A stretch of 64,000 nt of DNA, taken from positions 62,001 through 126,000 of the forward strand of contig JALRME010000057.1 of assembly GCA_026120035.1 (NCBI GenBank), given 5' to 3'. Numbering within the stretch: position 1 is the first letter of the stretch; every line of letters starts with the position of its first letter. The notes beneath the pieces are model-generated. The model was not told the origin of the DNA. It saw only the letters and a list, made by a program, of their open reading frames with translations, and made no database searches. The translations under genes were made by a program, and so were the position numbers. The DNA comes from Coleophoma eucalyptorum. Taxonomy: Eukaryota; Ascomycota; Leotiomycetes; Helotiales; Dermateaceae. Shown piece after piece: positions 12,318 through 24,035 of the stretch.

Positions 12318-13856
12318 CTCAAATTCTGGAAGTTGGCCTTGGCCTTGTCTTGACTGTGAACTCGCGCGATGACGGACATTGTTTTGATCAAGACAGGTGG
12401 AACTTGAAATAAAGGAGTGTCACGTGGCGTCGCATTAAATTCACCCTGAGTTTCATCTATTATAGGTAATTACAAGCTATGACCATGCTACCTAATAGTC
12501 GGCCCGGGATAAGTCAATTAGCGATCAGTCGACATTTGGGATAAGTTAGTAATTTTGCTAGAATACAATTAATTTGTATAGCCAACTTGATACACTTAAT
12601 ATTGACCCTACCATTAAGTTACGAACACATGATAGTTCATGGCCTGAGGCTCGAGAAAGGAGGCTCGCACAAAGTGTCATTAGTGTAGATCACGAGGTGC
12701 GATGTATTACATGATTAGATCCTCGTTCTCCTCCAACCCTTTACAGGGATCTATCAGATCTAGAAGATCTAGGTATATTTGAAGGTTTATATAATTAAAT
12801 AGTACTACTTTAGTTTACAAGCTTCTGTTACCACCTGATCCCACTCTGGACATATCACCTGATTCATGGTCATGTGATTGTTATGTGGATCCTGTGTGAT
12901 TTGGCAGGTTAAAAAGTGGTAGCCTTTCTAAGCAATTACTGAGGCGCTACTAAATAGAGCGTCTGTGGCTGAAAAATAGCTTAAAAATTCTCATGCCTGA
13001 GGCCATGGATTGACACCTATGAATGGATCCTGTAGGTTTCTAGAAATCACTTAGTATATAAAGACACAAAATTCCCCAGCAGATAGGAGCTTTATGCTCA
13101 AGCTCAATCATTCATTTTATACCTAACTCTGGCTACTCTTATCAGTACTTTGTTTTCTTATAGCTGTTATACTATAGAAGGACTTGTGTATGTATGTCAC
13201 AACTCGTAACATATAGTCGTAGGTAGATAGCAGTTATTACACAGGTTAATTTCTATAGCCTCTAGACTGAGCAGGCTGAGAATACTTTTATATAATGGAT
13301 CTCCCACATTACTCGTAAAAGGCACGTGCTTGGTTAAGCTCGTGACATCTTGGAATCTAGATGGTAAAATAAGTGTTCTTATTATTACAAGGAGAACTAA
13401 TAATAAACTTGTAAAATACCCTAACTCCAATTTCTTACTGCAGCTATAGACTAAACGTACAAGCTAACATTTTGTATATAAAAACCATAGCTACCTAAAT
13501 AATCGACGGATACTAAGGTTAGCAGTCTTATGTCATATGATATAACTTATCATGTGATGTGAGCAGGAACATTGCCGGCAATTTAAGTAGTTGTGTGCGT
13601 ATTATTCCGCCGAGCAACGTATTGTAGTAGTCTTTTAGCTTGGTTGGTAAACTGAGAAGCTTTTACTTGTTTCGTTACAGCTAGCCTCCCGGCCTTGGTG
13701 GACTTGAACAATATTGTTAACTATTACACTTATTTTACATTCGAATTATTTTATATCGAGGCATTTGCGACCTATTGAAAATGATAAAAGTCATCTTAGG
13801 ATAATTTGTTAGATTCTCAATAGAGCCCCTCGAACATGTTTACCTAATTGTGCTCG
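12318..13856. other. Intergenic AT-rich stretch
   Basis: Promoter side of the disordered-protein gene, then about 1.4 kb of AT-rich DNA. Open frames here (for example 13197-13430 minus) are short and compositionally random. No repeats of note. Confidence 0.6.
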
Positions 13857-14865
13857 CTATAACCGCGTCTCATTTAAGATAAAAATCTCACCACCTCGAC
13901 CAAAACAAAAATTGGCAGCTCCTCCCTCGATTAATATGCGACCTAGCAACCCCCCCCCTGGTGACCAGATATTGACTCCATCTCCGCACACACTGTACAC
14001 ATTGCCATCCATATCACACTTGATCCCATCTGGGATTCCCTTGTCTGCCATGGCGAATAACCGTCGGTTTGTCATGAAAGGCTTATCGTGGTATAAGTTG
14101 ACATCATAGGCATAACTACCTCCATATCAGCAACGATCATCTAGGAAAAGGGGAAAGCCTATCTATTTACATTGTGGAAGCTTTCATTTCATCCATCTTT
14201 CCCGTACCATGATATGAGTCTGTATCGGTGACATACACAGTCTTCTCATCTGGTGAGAAACAGATCCCATTCGGATATCCCAACCCGTCTGCCATCGCAC
14301 GTATACTCTTTTTCTTTGGATGATACCGATACACCTGGCTAGGGAGTTTTGGTCGCGAGCGATACTCCTGTTCATAGCCATAAGGAGGATCAGTGAACCA
14401 TATCGATCCATCGGTATGAACTACAACGTCATTGACAGAATTAAATGGCCGGTTGCAAAAATCTGCCATTAAAAGGGATACGGTGTATGGTGGATGTGCA
14501 CTCATCAAGTATAGCCCGCTAGGTAAGCTCTGGGAGCCCTGTGCACAGAATAATATACTGTCTTCGCCATAATTCACGCCTCCGTTGCCCATAGGTATTA
14601 ATCTTGAGTTGATCTCCTTACATGTAGTACCTGATGTTCTTGATCCACCGCCTAAAACTACCTTAGTAATCTGGACTCTTGGATCTTGCGAACCAGCATC
14701 ACAAAAGCGATTGCTGGTTATGAACAGCTCCTCTCTCTTTGGGAAATAAACACCAGCCTCATGAGCAAACGGATACCGCTTTTCTTCTAAGAGCTCCAGG
14801 GTCGGATTGGATCCGAGGATACTGCGAAAGGCATCATCGTGGGCGATAAATTCTTGAAGACCCAT
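13857..14865 (-). CDS. SMP-30/gluconolactonase/LRE-like lactonase
   Basis: Six-bladed beta-propeller of the SMP-30/gluconolactonase family, which hydrolyses sugar or other lactones with a bound divalent metal. Exons: 14171-14865 and 13857-14115 (intron 14116-14170, GTAAAT...GGTAG, phase 2), 317 residues. Typical landmarks: PFAHEAGVYFPKREELFITSN near residues 33-53, the metal-site segment SVNDVVVHTDGSIWFTDPPYGY, GLGYPNGICFSPDEKTVYVTDT, and GIPDGIKCDMDGNVY in exon 2. No clear signal peptide, so probably intracellular. The C-terminus (ILNETRL) stops a little earlier than in many relatives. The next gene downstream on the other strand is a sugar transporter, compatible with a shared sugar pathway. 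Confidence 0.88.
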
Positions 14866-15640
14866 ACTTGGACAGTGATATGCTTATGGAAAACGTCAAG
14901 ATGAGTTGAGCTAATGTAAAATTTATTCGCAGAATTCCATGAGACCTTTGTACATCCTGTTATTTCTTGTAGAAACACCACAAAACTTCAGTATTTAATT
15001 ACCTCGACACGCGCAGGAAACGAACCTGACCTTGAATGTCCAGTGCTTTACGCCTTATGCAAGACTTGTGAAGATTAGAGGAAGTGACGTGGTGTGACCC
15101 AGATCTCCGAACTCCGAGACGATATGTTTACTACCGAGGAAGCTTGTATTTTCACCCCAGAGAGACCTAGAAAGGGGCCAGCCTAAGAAGGTGCTCGAGA
15201 CGCGACGCTCGCTGAAGTTTAGAGCGTTCGCGTCAAGCTGTCCCGTGATTCAGCCACCAAGGAGACGACTGTTTTTACCCCACAACTCTAGCGGCAACGT
15301 ACCATCGATGCGGGACATGCTAATATAATTAGCTGGAGCACTATTCCGGTTCTTCTTGTAGTTCAGTTGACATCGCCCCTTTGGCAAAGAAACACCTCGA
15401 CGCGCGACTGTCCTGCATGCATCCCCCACACTGCCCCGGAACCTGGGGATTTCTGGGGCAGAGTAGAATGAGTCGGAGACACATCATGAAATGTGTATAA
15501 AGACGCTGATCTTTCTATCTTTCTTCTTTTTTGGCGGGAGAAATAAAACAGAAGTTTTGAATTTCATTTAAGAATCCTATTCATTTGGCCTTGATTAAGA
15601 ATTCGAAGGAAGCCGCCAACTGTACAAGTTTGTAGCGATC
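14866..15640. other. Divergent promoter region, lactonase / sugar transporter
   Basis: Shared 5' region of two divergent genes. A TATA-like GTATAAAG at about 15496 is followed by a pyrimidine-rich run before the transporter ATG, typical of strong fungal promoters. No gene seen inside. Confidence 0.5.
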
Positions 15641-17853
15641 ATGAAGCCATTTAGCGCACCTTTCACAACCTTGACGGATAGGCTTAGGGGGAAAGGCAAT
15701 AAGGCGAAATATATTGAATATGCGATCACTCTGACGTGCGGAATTGGGTATATCTCCCTGGCCCCTCCACCGACTTGTATAACTTACTAAGACTCCTACG
15801 ATAGTAACATGCTGTTCGGCTACGATCAAGGCACGAAGAATAAGACAGAATGCTAAAAAGAAGTTTGATTCTGACGCTAAGACATATAAATAGGTGTTAT
15901 GGGAGGATTCCTTACGAGCGAACCGTTCGAAAAGACTTTTCCCTCTATCTCCAATGGCCAAGCTACAATGCAGGGCTTCACAGTATGTTTTTATCAAATA
16001 TGTCAACATTTTGGCTATGTTGATCTATATAGCCGTATAATAACGAACGAGCAGGTCGCGATATATGAGATTGGATGTGCAGTTGGAGCGTTGAGCGTGA
16101 TCGTTGGGGGTGATCTGTTTGGCAGGAGAATAACCGTCATGTTGGGACAAACCATCGTCATTATCGGCGCTATTATTCAGGCTTCTTCGTTCACTCTGGC
16201 ACAGCTCATTATTGGTCGCATCATAACTGGTGTAGGAAACGGAATGGCTGTAGCTGTTCTTCCAACTTGGAATGGGGAGTGCTCGCGGCCAGGGAGCAGA
16301 GGTCGCTCTGTATTATGGCAACTCAACATCAACATTGTAGGTCTAACGTCATGAAAATTAATAACAATAGGCAATGTGCTAAGGTGTACTGTTCTAAGTT
16401 AGGTATCTGTATTGCATACTGGGTCGATTACGCCGTCAATCGGTCTGCTGCCACCGTCAATACCGACTGGTCCTGGAGATTTCCCTTAGCACTACAGGTC
16501 CTTTTTGCCGCTGTCACAATCTTATTTTCGTTCTTTCTTCCAGGTTAGTGCTATATCTATGATGAAGCTACAGAGAAATTTCACTAACTACACAATTCTC
16601 CAGATTCGCCTCGAGCTCTCATCAAACAAGGCCGCATAGAGGAGGCTCGTGATGTTATGGATATGCTCTCAATCGTCGAGGATCCTGTTGAGCGTGATGA
16701 TATGACTGTGAGTAATTTCCTCTATTCTATAAAATTATCCCATAGACTGATATACTTTCTCCGCAGAATACTACTCTGTCCCTTATTGAGAAGGCACTCG
16801 AGGAAGAGGCCGAAAGTGATGCTAGCTGGAAGGATATCTTTACGCAAGGCAAACCTAGATTCTTCCAACGTTTAGTACTAGCTATTTTTGGCCTTTGTAT
16901 GCTCCAGATAAGTGGAGTCAATTTGATTACATACTACGCGTAAGTTCTCTCTTTCTTTCTCTTCGTATAAGCTAGGATTTAAACCAATTCTACTTAGTCC
17001 TGTGATATTCCAAAACACTATTGGCATGTCCCGTAATACTAGCCTCCTAGTATCAGGATTTAATGGTCTCGAATACTGGCTTGCAACCTTCATTCCCATC
17101 CCCCTTGTTGATAGAATTGGCCGCCGTCCAATCATGCTCTTCGCAGCCGCGGGACAAATGATCAGTATGGCTGTACTCGCAGGATGTCTCTCACAACCAA
17201 ACAATAAAGCAGCTGGTTATGTTGCCACAGCCTTTTTATTGTAAGTACTTTTCTTATTTATATGATGGTATCTGCTAACTGTATGATCAGCATCTTTAAT
17301 ACTTTCTTGGCAATTGGATTCGATGGTATTCCCTTCTTGCTACCTGTGGAGCTTACGCCCTTACAAACCCGTGGTAAGTCGGTGGCCATCGCCACTGCAT
17401 TCTTCTGGCTGTGTAGTGAGTATTGGTCGACTCCGTTTTGGGACTATGAATAACACTCTCAGATTTTTTTGTTGTGATGATCTCTCCAGTTCTCATTAGC
17501 AATATTAAATACGGCACTTACATTCTTTGGACCTGCACTAACGCCGCCTTTATTCCTATCATCTATTTCTTTAGTAAGTTCAAACCCGGATCAAACGAAG
17601 TAGGCTCCTAACATTTTATGTCTTAGTTCCCGAAACTTGCAAGGGCGCCTTGGAAGATATTGACGTTTTGTTTGAGGAAAACCCTACCTGGCTCATAGGT
17701 CCTGGCTCCTCTAAGAAACTAGCGATTATCATCGAAAATCGTCAAGCTAGAGATTTTAGTGCTGTAGTTAAGAACCATACAGACACGACTATCAACAAGG
17801 AGAATTTTGGGAAGGTGGAGAATGTGGAGAATATTTCTCACTACTCAAAATGA
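15641..17853 (+). CDS. MFS sugar transporter (hexose/HXT type), 11 exons
   Basis: Twelve-helix sugar:proton symporter or facilitator of the plasma membrane. Proposed exons: 15641-15747, 15805-15830, 15894-15982, 16055-16336, 16399-16543, 16604-16707, 16767-16939, 16998-17240, 17291-17415, 17463-17573 and 17627-17853, giving 543 residues with phase kept throughout. Landmarks: LTCGIGNMLFGYDQGVMGGFL across introns 1 and 2, loop motifs GDLFGRR and DRIGRR, DSPRALIKQGR, ITYYAPVIFQNT, PVELTPLQTRGK, and a PETCKGALEDID tail equivalent to the family PETKG. Intron 2 must use a GC donor (15831). Intron 3 (15983-16054) is 72 nt with no stop, so retention would add 24 residues, but family alignment favours splicing. 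Substrate unknown. Confidence 0.87.
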
Positions 17854-18626
17854 AGCTAGAGTAGCAAATGAGATAAAAGGCAGTGTGCGAAGGGTGTAGA
17901 AATTATAACTATGGAATCTGGTACATTAGAACTTTGGACATATTACAGTTCCTAAGAGCTGTGTATTTAGGTTACAGGACTGCAGTGAATAATTTAGTCC
18001 AATGAAGGATATCTAAAGTTACCAAAGCTATAAGCAGAGTGTTACGTATGATTGTGTAATTCACTAGATAGCCTTCTTATTCTAAAGAATTTTCCGTGCA
18101 CTGACTTGCTTTAATATATATACACTTATATACCATGTGCTGAGATCAGGATATACGGGCTATCCGATCGAAACTTCTCATTGATGTAGGTCTTCATAGC
18201 CTGGAAATTGACCGCAACCAGCAAGATGTTTAAGCTAGAGTAATTCACCATTCTACTACTTTCTTACACCACCCTCTTGATATGCGTCAATTCCGATCAC
18301 ACCGCAAATCATTTTTGGAAGTGGCGTGTAGACATGTTGGTTGAGTCGGTAGAGAGAAGCTTGTCCTTCGATAAGGTAGTCCAAGAGGTCCAGGTTATAA
18401 TACTAAGGTACTAGAATTTTGCAAGAAAGCTACTGATTCATGATTGATTAGGGATTGATATATGTCAGTAGACACCCGTCAGGAGCTGGTAGGAATGGTT
18501 AGGATTAATGTAACTATCTTATTTCTTAGCTATCACTAACTCCTTCGTATTATTATAAAATATGTTTTGAAAGTAGGTACATAATTATAGATTGTCAAGT
18601 AATAATAAATATCATTTTATAAATAC
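17854..18626. other. Intergenic stretch between convergent genes
   Basis: 3' flanks of the sugar transporter and of the regulator. AT-rich; nothing recognised. Confidence 0.6.
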
Positions 18627-20894
18627 TTATGAGAATGTAGAAGATCCAAAATCAAATCCTATTCCCGCTACAGGGTTAGAGCCCAAAGTATCAAAATCGA
18701 GATCCTCAAAATTTGGCCACTGCGCAGCAGAATTAAGCATCTCACCAAACGCGAAGTTGTCTGTTGACAACATAGTAGACATGTCGTTAACCTTATTTTC
18801 ATTGGTGAACATTCCTCCACGTGAAGGCTGTAGTTGCTGTAGTAGATCCTCTATTTGTTTTTCAAATTGCACACGGTTTTGACGTGTTTCCTCAGCGTCA
18901 TTGGTTACGAGCCAATCGATTGTTACTGTGGAGAGCGTATCAAAGACATCGCGGCAGCCAGTCGCTCCGTGGAAATTTTCTGACATGGCAGAGAGCACCG
19001 AAGCGCAGGATTGAAGTGTTGAGATGCTATTAGCTATGGGACTCCGGTCCCGTATCTCCTTTGACTGCCAGAGGCTGTATATAACTGTCAAGCCTGCAAT
19101 GAAGAGATGATGCACCGCTTTCCACAGCACATCAAGTCTCCCTTCCCGCTGTAGGATCTTAATGCCTGCGATGACCTTGCAGGCGGCTTCGTGAGAAATA
19201 GCTATTGCCTCCAGAGATGGATATTGGACGCTGGAGTTAGGCCGGTAGAGTAGGAGGATGGAGTTATTGTACATAGTATCCCAATAAGCTTGATTTGCGA
19301 ATATGGAAGATGGGTGGGCTTTACTGGGGTTTGGAATAGTACTGTACCATTCCTGTAGACGAGGTTGGATGTCTTCGACCCATACTGCGAAATTTGGTTT
19401 TGGGTAGGCTATCCTTAGAGCCCAGGTTTGGCTGTGCTGCACATGCTTGATTTCAGATTCAAGCTTTGCCATGGCGAACAAGTGATTGTGAGCTCGCTGG
19501 TGGTGGATGTCAAAGTCATTGCTCTCGTGGTGAAGCGACCGACGGGATGCCGCCCATGGATTTGGAAGGGGGACCCGAGTACTTTCGTCGATGATGCCAA
19601 AGGGGCGACCAAGCGTAATCCCCAAGACACGGTCAAAATGGTAGGCAGAGTACCATAAGCGCCTGCGTTCGTACAAGGAATCCGGTTCAGTATTAAGGGA
19701 CTGCCCTTCCGGCTCCCAATGCAGGCCCATGTCAATACATAAGCGTAGGGCAATACCAGTTAAATGCCATAAACTCCCCTGCCAAGGGCACATCGAGACA
19801 AATTGCGCCAAAAGGAGCACAGCTCTGAGAGTCTCGAGATCACTTTTAGAGTAAGTGATGACTTTTTCGGTCCAGCCAATTGCCGAGCGGAAGCAGCCTT
19901 CGCTTTGCATTACTCGACCAGTACCACCAGATGGATTAGGAACATTGCAGAGCGCAATGGCGAAGATCATGTATGTTGTGAAAATATCTTTCTCAGCTGC
20001 TCTATCCAAGGATTGATGGCCATTCAGTGACAGGTATGCGTTATCAAGGGCTTCCTTGACCCGTGACCGCTCCATTATTGGGAGATGTGGAGTGCGGTAC
20101 TGAAAATAGATCTCGACTAGATGATCTGCAGCATGGCGTGGTGGAAGAGAAGACTCGACTGCTATAGTAGATATAGGAGCAGATGAAGATTGGTCCTGTG
20201 TGCGCTGCGTAGGAAATAGAGGAGCTGAGGGGAGGGCGTCGACGCGGATTGATGCCATAACCATTTTGGCGAGGGTAATACCACTGCTTGGTCCCAAAAA
20301 TCGTGGCTGCTTGGATGGCTCAACTACGACGTTCCGGACACTCGTGACCAAATCCTGGAGATGGCGTGAGTTTCCCTCCGGCGTCGAGGGGCCTTCGGCA
20401 GAAGTGTTGCTGAGTTCGCGTATGGCTGATGACGGCTCCAACAAAGTATAATCTTCTCCAGTTACTGAAGCAGATTGGCTTCGTATTCGCAGTTCCTGAT
20501 TTTCCCGAGTCAAATTCTCAACCTGCGCCTCTAGATCGGATACATAATTGCGAGGTATCTTCAAGGGTTTTAGTGACGTTGGACGGGACTTCGATCAGCT
20601 CTCATCGAACTCACTTCGGTATACTTCTCTGAGTGGTAAGTCAAGCACCGAACATTTGCGCTTTCGCAATTAGAGCAATTTGGATGTCGTAGATCACACT
20701 GTTTATTCACCCAAATGTCAGTGACATGGTATTTGGACTAGAGAGAACACTATCATTACTTTCTGCTTTCTGCGACGACACCTGTGCGCTGGTCAGCAAT
20801 CTTCGGTCTACGCCGACGAGCTCCTTCCGCGGACTCACCTCTGACACGCCGTCACTCTTGGGCCAGGGCGCGATGCTGAATCCACTCGCGACAT
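18627..20894 (-). CDS. Zn2Cys6 transcription factor with fungal middle homology domain
   Basis: Nuclear DNA-binding regulator. Exons on the minus strand: 20839-20894, 20760-20781, 20615-20698 and 18627-20558, giving 697 residues. The three small 5' exons assemble a perfect binuclear cluster: C17-x2-C20-x6-C27-x6-C34-x2-C37-x6-C44 (core CRRRKQKCDLRHPNCSNC). A coiled-coil-like linker (NYVSDLEAQVENLTRENQEL) follows, then the Fungal_trans region with HLVEIYFQYRTPHLPIMER and LCIDMGLHWEP...ERRRLWYSAYHFDR. The C-terminus is acidic and Phe-rich (NFEDLDFDTL), as in activation domains. It is transcribed away from a DAL5-like permease across about 525 bp, so that permease is its most likely target. Start chosen at the first ATG before the zinc cluster. 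Confidence 0.92.
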
Positions 20895-21002
20895 TTTATG
20901 TTCGGATGTAGACGTCAAACTTCCGCGTGGAAAATGTAATCGTGATAGATACAGATGATGATAGTTGAGGATTGCCGAAATCATATCAGGAAATCGCGCA
21001 AT

Positions 21003-21017
21003 GCCTTCGGCGAAGGC
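21003..21017. promoter_or_regulatory. Perfect 7-1-7 palindrome, candidate regulator operator
   Basis: GCCTTCG-G-CGAAGGC is a perfect inverted repeat about 110 bp from the regulator start and 400 bp from the permease start. Zn2Cys6 dimers bind inverted or direct CGG-type half sites; TTCGGCGAA contains CGG/CCG steps. Binding is not shown by sequence. Confidence 0.4.
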
Positions 21018-21157
21018 CGATGACTGCGATTGCGATAAGAAGACGAGCGCTAATCAGCGTGGCTTGAACATGGATTGCCAGCTCACAAATGCATTTGCCA
21101 CACCTGTCCACGGCGTCATGTGTTTAAAGAGAAACATTCCTTAGCGTAACAGTTCGG

Positions 21158-21188
21158 CTTATCAGTTAAGTTCCTTATCAGTTAAGTT
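21158..21188. promoter_or_regulatory. Tandem 15-bp repeat with GATA cores
   Basis: Two identical copies of CTTATCAGTTAAGTT (21158-21172, 21174-21188) separated by one base. Each holds a TTATC core, the complement of the GATAA site bound by AreA/NIT2-type nitrogen regulators. Confidence 0.45.
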
Positions 21189-21419
21189 TATGCCTGCATA
21201 TCGAATATTATCATTTAACATTCTTCACTGCTTATCATCATTTGCGGCTGGGACTGCAGAATTAGCACACCCATCAGAGACCATAAAATGGAGAGTATAT
21301 AGAGGATCGAATTTACGAGACCAAGCGATAACTCTTCTCACACGCGTCTTTTAGCATCTCCACAATTGCAGCCCAGATCTTCTCATAGTTATCCATACTG
21401 CTACGCACTGACTCTCCAA

Positions 21420-23041
21420 ATGGACTCCAAGTCAACAATGGAAACAAAGAAGCCTGATGTAGCAGTAGCTGATAGCAATGTCGACTACTCCTCGGGGGAA
21501 ACAGGCTCAGTTATATTCCTTGATCCTGCGAAGGAAGCAGCCTGTCGGAAGAAGTTCGATACATACGTCGTACCAGTTTCAGTCATCTTCCTTGTCCTGT
21601 CAACCTTAGACCGAAACAACGTCAGTGAAACCCTGTTCCGCAAATCCCACTACAGTACAACAACTGACCATTGATTAGCTCGGCAATGCTCGCGTTTTCG
21701 GCTTTGATGAGGATCTTGGACTCCGCAGTGGCCAGTTTGGCAATATCAATACACTTTCGAGCGTTTGCACTATTCTCTTTGAGATGCCTTGGGTCCTGGC
21801 CGTCAAGCGCTGGGGTGCGAACAAATCCATCGGCACGGCATTCGTCCTATGGAGTGCCTGTACTTTGGGGACTGCGTTTATCCAAAACTATGCTCAAGCT
21901 ATTGTTGTTCGTATGTTGTTGAATGCCGCTGAGGCTGGTCTAGCCCAGGGCTTCGCCTATCTATTTTCGACCATCTATCCCCGGGAGCTGGCTGGAAAGC
22001 GTATCATGACAACGAATTTGGCCCAATGTATTTCCGGTGCTTTTGGTGGACTAATTGCATATGCCATTCAGACTATGGGATCGCGAAATGGACTTGCAGC
22101 CTGGAGATGGCTCTTTATCATTGAGTTCCTGATTACCATCCTCGTCTGTGGCATTGGCTGGTTCTTCCTGCCAACCGCACCTGAGACAGCTTGGTTTTTA
22201 ACTGCGGAAGAGAAAGAAACCATGCGCCTAAAGAAAGAGAGGGACTTTATGCTTAGAGGAGAGGACCAATTCGACCGCAAGTGGATCCGGATTGCTCTTA
22301 CAGACCCTTTTGTCTACCTCCTCGGGATAGCTTTCTTCACCTCCTCAGTCGCGATTAATGGATTTGGAGTCTTCCTACCTACAATCATCGCTGGCCTTGG
22401 GTAAGGATACTTCTCAAAAGTCTGAACAACTTGCTGACTAGTTATAGATATGCCTCGCTGAAAGTTAACTACATGACCATCCCAGTTTATGTTGTTGGCG
22501 CCATCTCTCTTGTAATTCAAGTTTACTATTCTGATAGAATAAAGCGACGAGGCGTGTTCATCATCGGATGCTGTGTTCCAGTTGCAGTTGGATATCTCAT
22601 CTGTGTCGGCACACCAAATGCCTCTGCTGGTTACGCAGGAATGTTTGTTCTTGTCATAGGTAAGCCATTGTACATTCTATCGTTATAACATGAACTGACA
22701 TCTGATAAGGTCTTTATCCAATTTCCACACTGGCTGTAACCTGGGTGGCTACCAATCTATCTCCAGATTCCAAACGCGCTATTGGCATGCCATTGGCTTA
22801 TTCGATCGCAAACATATCGAACCTAATATCATCGCAATTATATCCTAGCAAACAAGGCCCACGGTACATACAAGGAAATGCAGTCTCTGCAGGTCTCACT
22901 GTTGTCGCCGGGTTTCTCTACGGCGGATGTTGGCTTTTACTGAAACGCAGAAATGCAAAAAAAGCGAAGCTTATCGCGCAAGGAGCCACTACAAACGGCC
23001 TAGAAGGAGATATGAGCCTTGATTCCATGTATATTCTTTGA
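21420..23041 (+). CDS. DAL5/TNA1-like MFS permease (anion:cation symporter family)
   Basis: Plasma-membrane importer of organic anions such as allantoate, nicotinate or related carboxylates. Exons: 21420-21620, 21679-22400, 22448-22659 and 22710-23041, giving 488 residues with phase kept. Landmarks: a hydrophilic N-tail, FDTYVVPVSVIFLVLSTLDRNN followed by LGNARVFGFDEDLGL after intron 1 (the family LDRxNLGNA motif), NAAEAGLAQGFAYLFSTIYPREL, and WRWLFIIEFLITILV...FLPTAPETAWFL. The open frame begins upstream at a TTG; the first ATG is at 21420. It is divergent from the Zn2Cys6 regulator, and the next gene downstream is a substrate-binding-fold protein on the opposite strand. Confidence 0.9.
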
Positions 23042-24035
23042 GTGATACCTTGTGTTGGCGTTGCGGCGTGGTTTTCAGGATTCCGAATGCGCACCAGCTG
23101 GCGGATTATGATGATGATACACCGATTGAAAACGTGTATTCAGATCCTTTGATTTTCTCTTTTTCAGGTAGTACCAAGCTTACTTTTTCATGAATAAAGA
23201 TTTCCTGTCTCATGTTATCACCTAAGTACTTTCGTCGGGATCTGAAATGTATGCTAGTAAAGTGATCGGCATAAATATAAACTCCATCTGTCTAAGCCAG
23301 AAACCAGACCATCCCTGAGAGCTATGATTGTAATAGATAATATTCTTTTTTTGTAAACCTAGAGAGCTGCCCACAGGCAAACTTATAAAACTCTTGGTCG
23401 CAGTTAGCAGTAATAATGCTGTACTAAATAGCGGGTGTGGGTGCGATAAATTTACAGTTCTTTTACAAACCGATTTCTCTTTCAAATTAATTTCCCAATT
23501 GTCACGAGTATTTGCTAACATAACAGTAGCAAGGTGTAAAGGGAGACACCACTTATAAATTCCAATCATCACAGACGAGTTTCAAATTATAGTCAATACT
23601 AACTCAATTTTTTGTTGCTGTTGAATACATTTCTAGAGATCACGATCATCCACGACCAATCCCTGTTTTTTTAATTACTCGCACCGTCTCTGCATCTAGT
23701 TGATCTTCCACAACAAGAATGCTATACCGCATACAATGCAACAAATTAGACACTGCCGAATTTAGCACTGCTTATAAGTAGTAAAGCTCTGTTTGCAGGA
23801 GAACGCTGTAGACGTAGTCGAGCTAGATACGACGAATGGTGTTTCAACCTAATGCATTGTTGTACTCTGCGACATTTCAGTTCGCAATTCGATGTTAGGA
23901 ATAATGATGATTGCTTTATTAAAGGGAAGCGCGAATATAGAATTGTCGTGATAGGCAACAATCCAAAATTTCCTAGTTGCGAGCTTGTCATGAAAATTTT
24001 AGTGCTGCAACGAACCACAAGGAGATCGCCGCTAC
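23042..24035. other. Intergenic stretch between convergent genes
   Basis: AT-rich 3' flanks. Open frames at 23222-23572 and 23746-24018 (minus) look random. Nothing else recognised. Confidence 0.55.

Larger units (their letters stand above)
20895..21419. promoter_or_regulatory. Bidirectional promoter of the regulator and the DAL5-like permease
   Basis: 525 bp between divergent start codons. It contains a perfect palindrome, a tandem duplication carrying GATA-factor cores, and further CTTATC/GATAAG cores near 21032, 21231 and 21323. The arrangement suggests pathway-specific control plus nitrogen regulation; this is inference. Confidence 0.6.
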
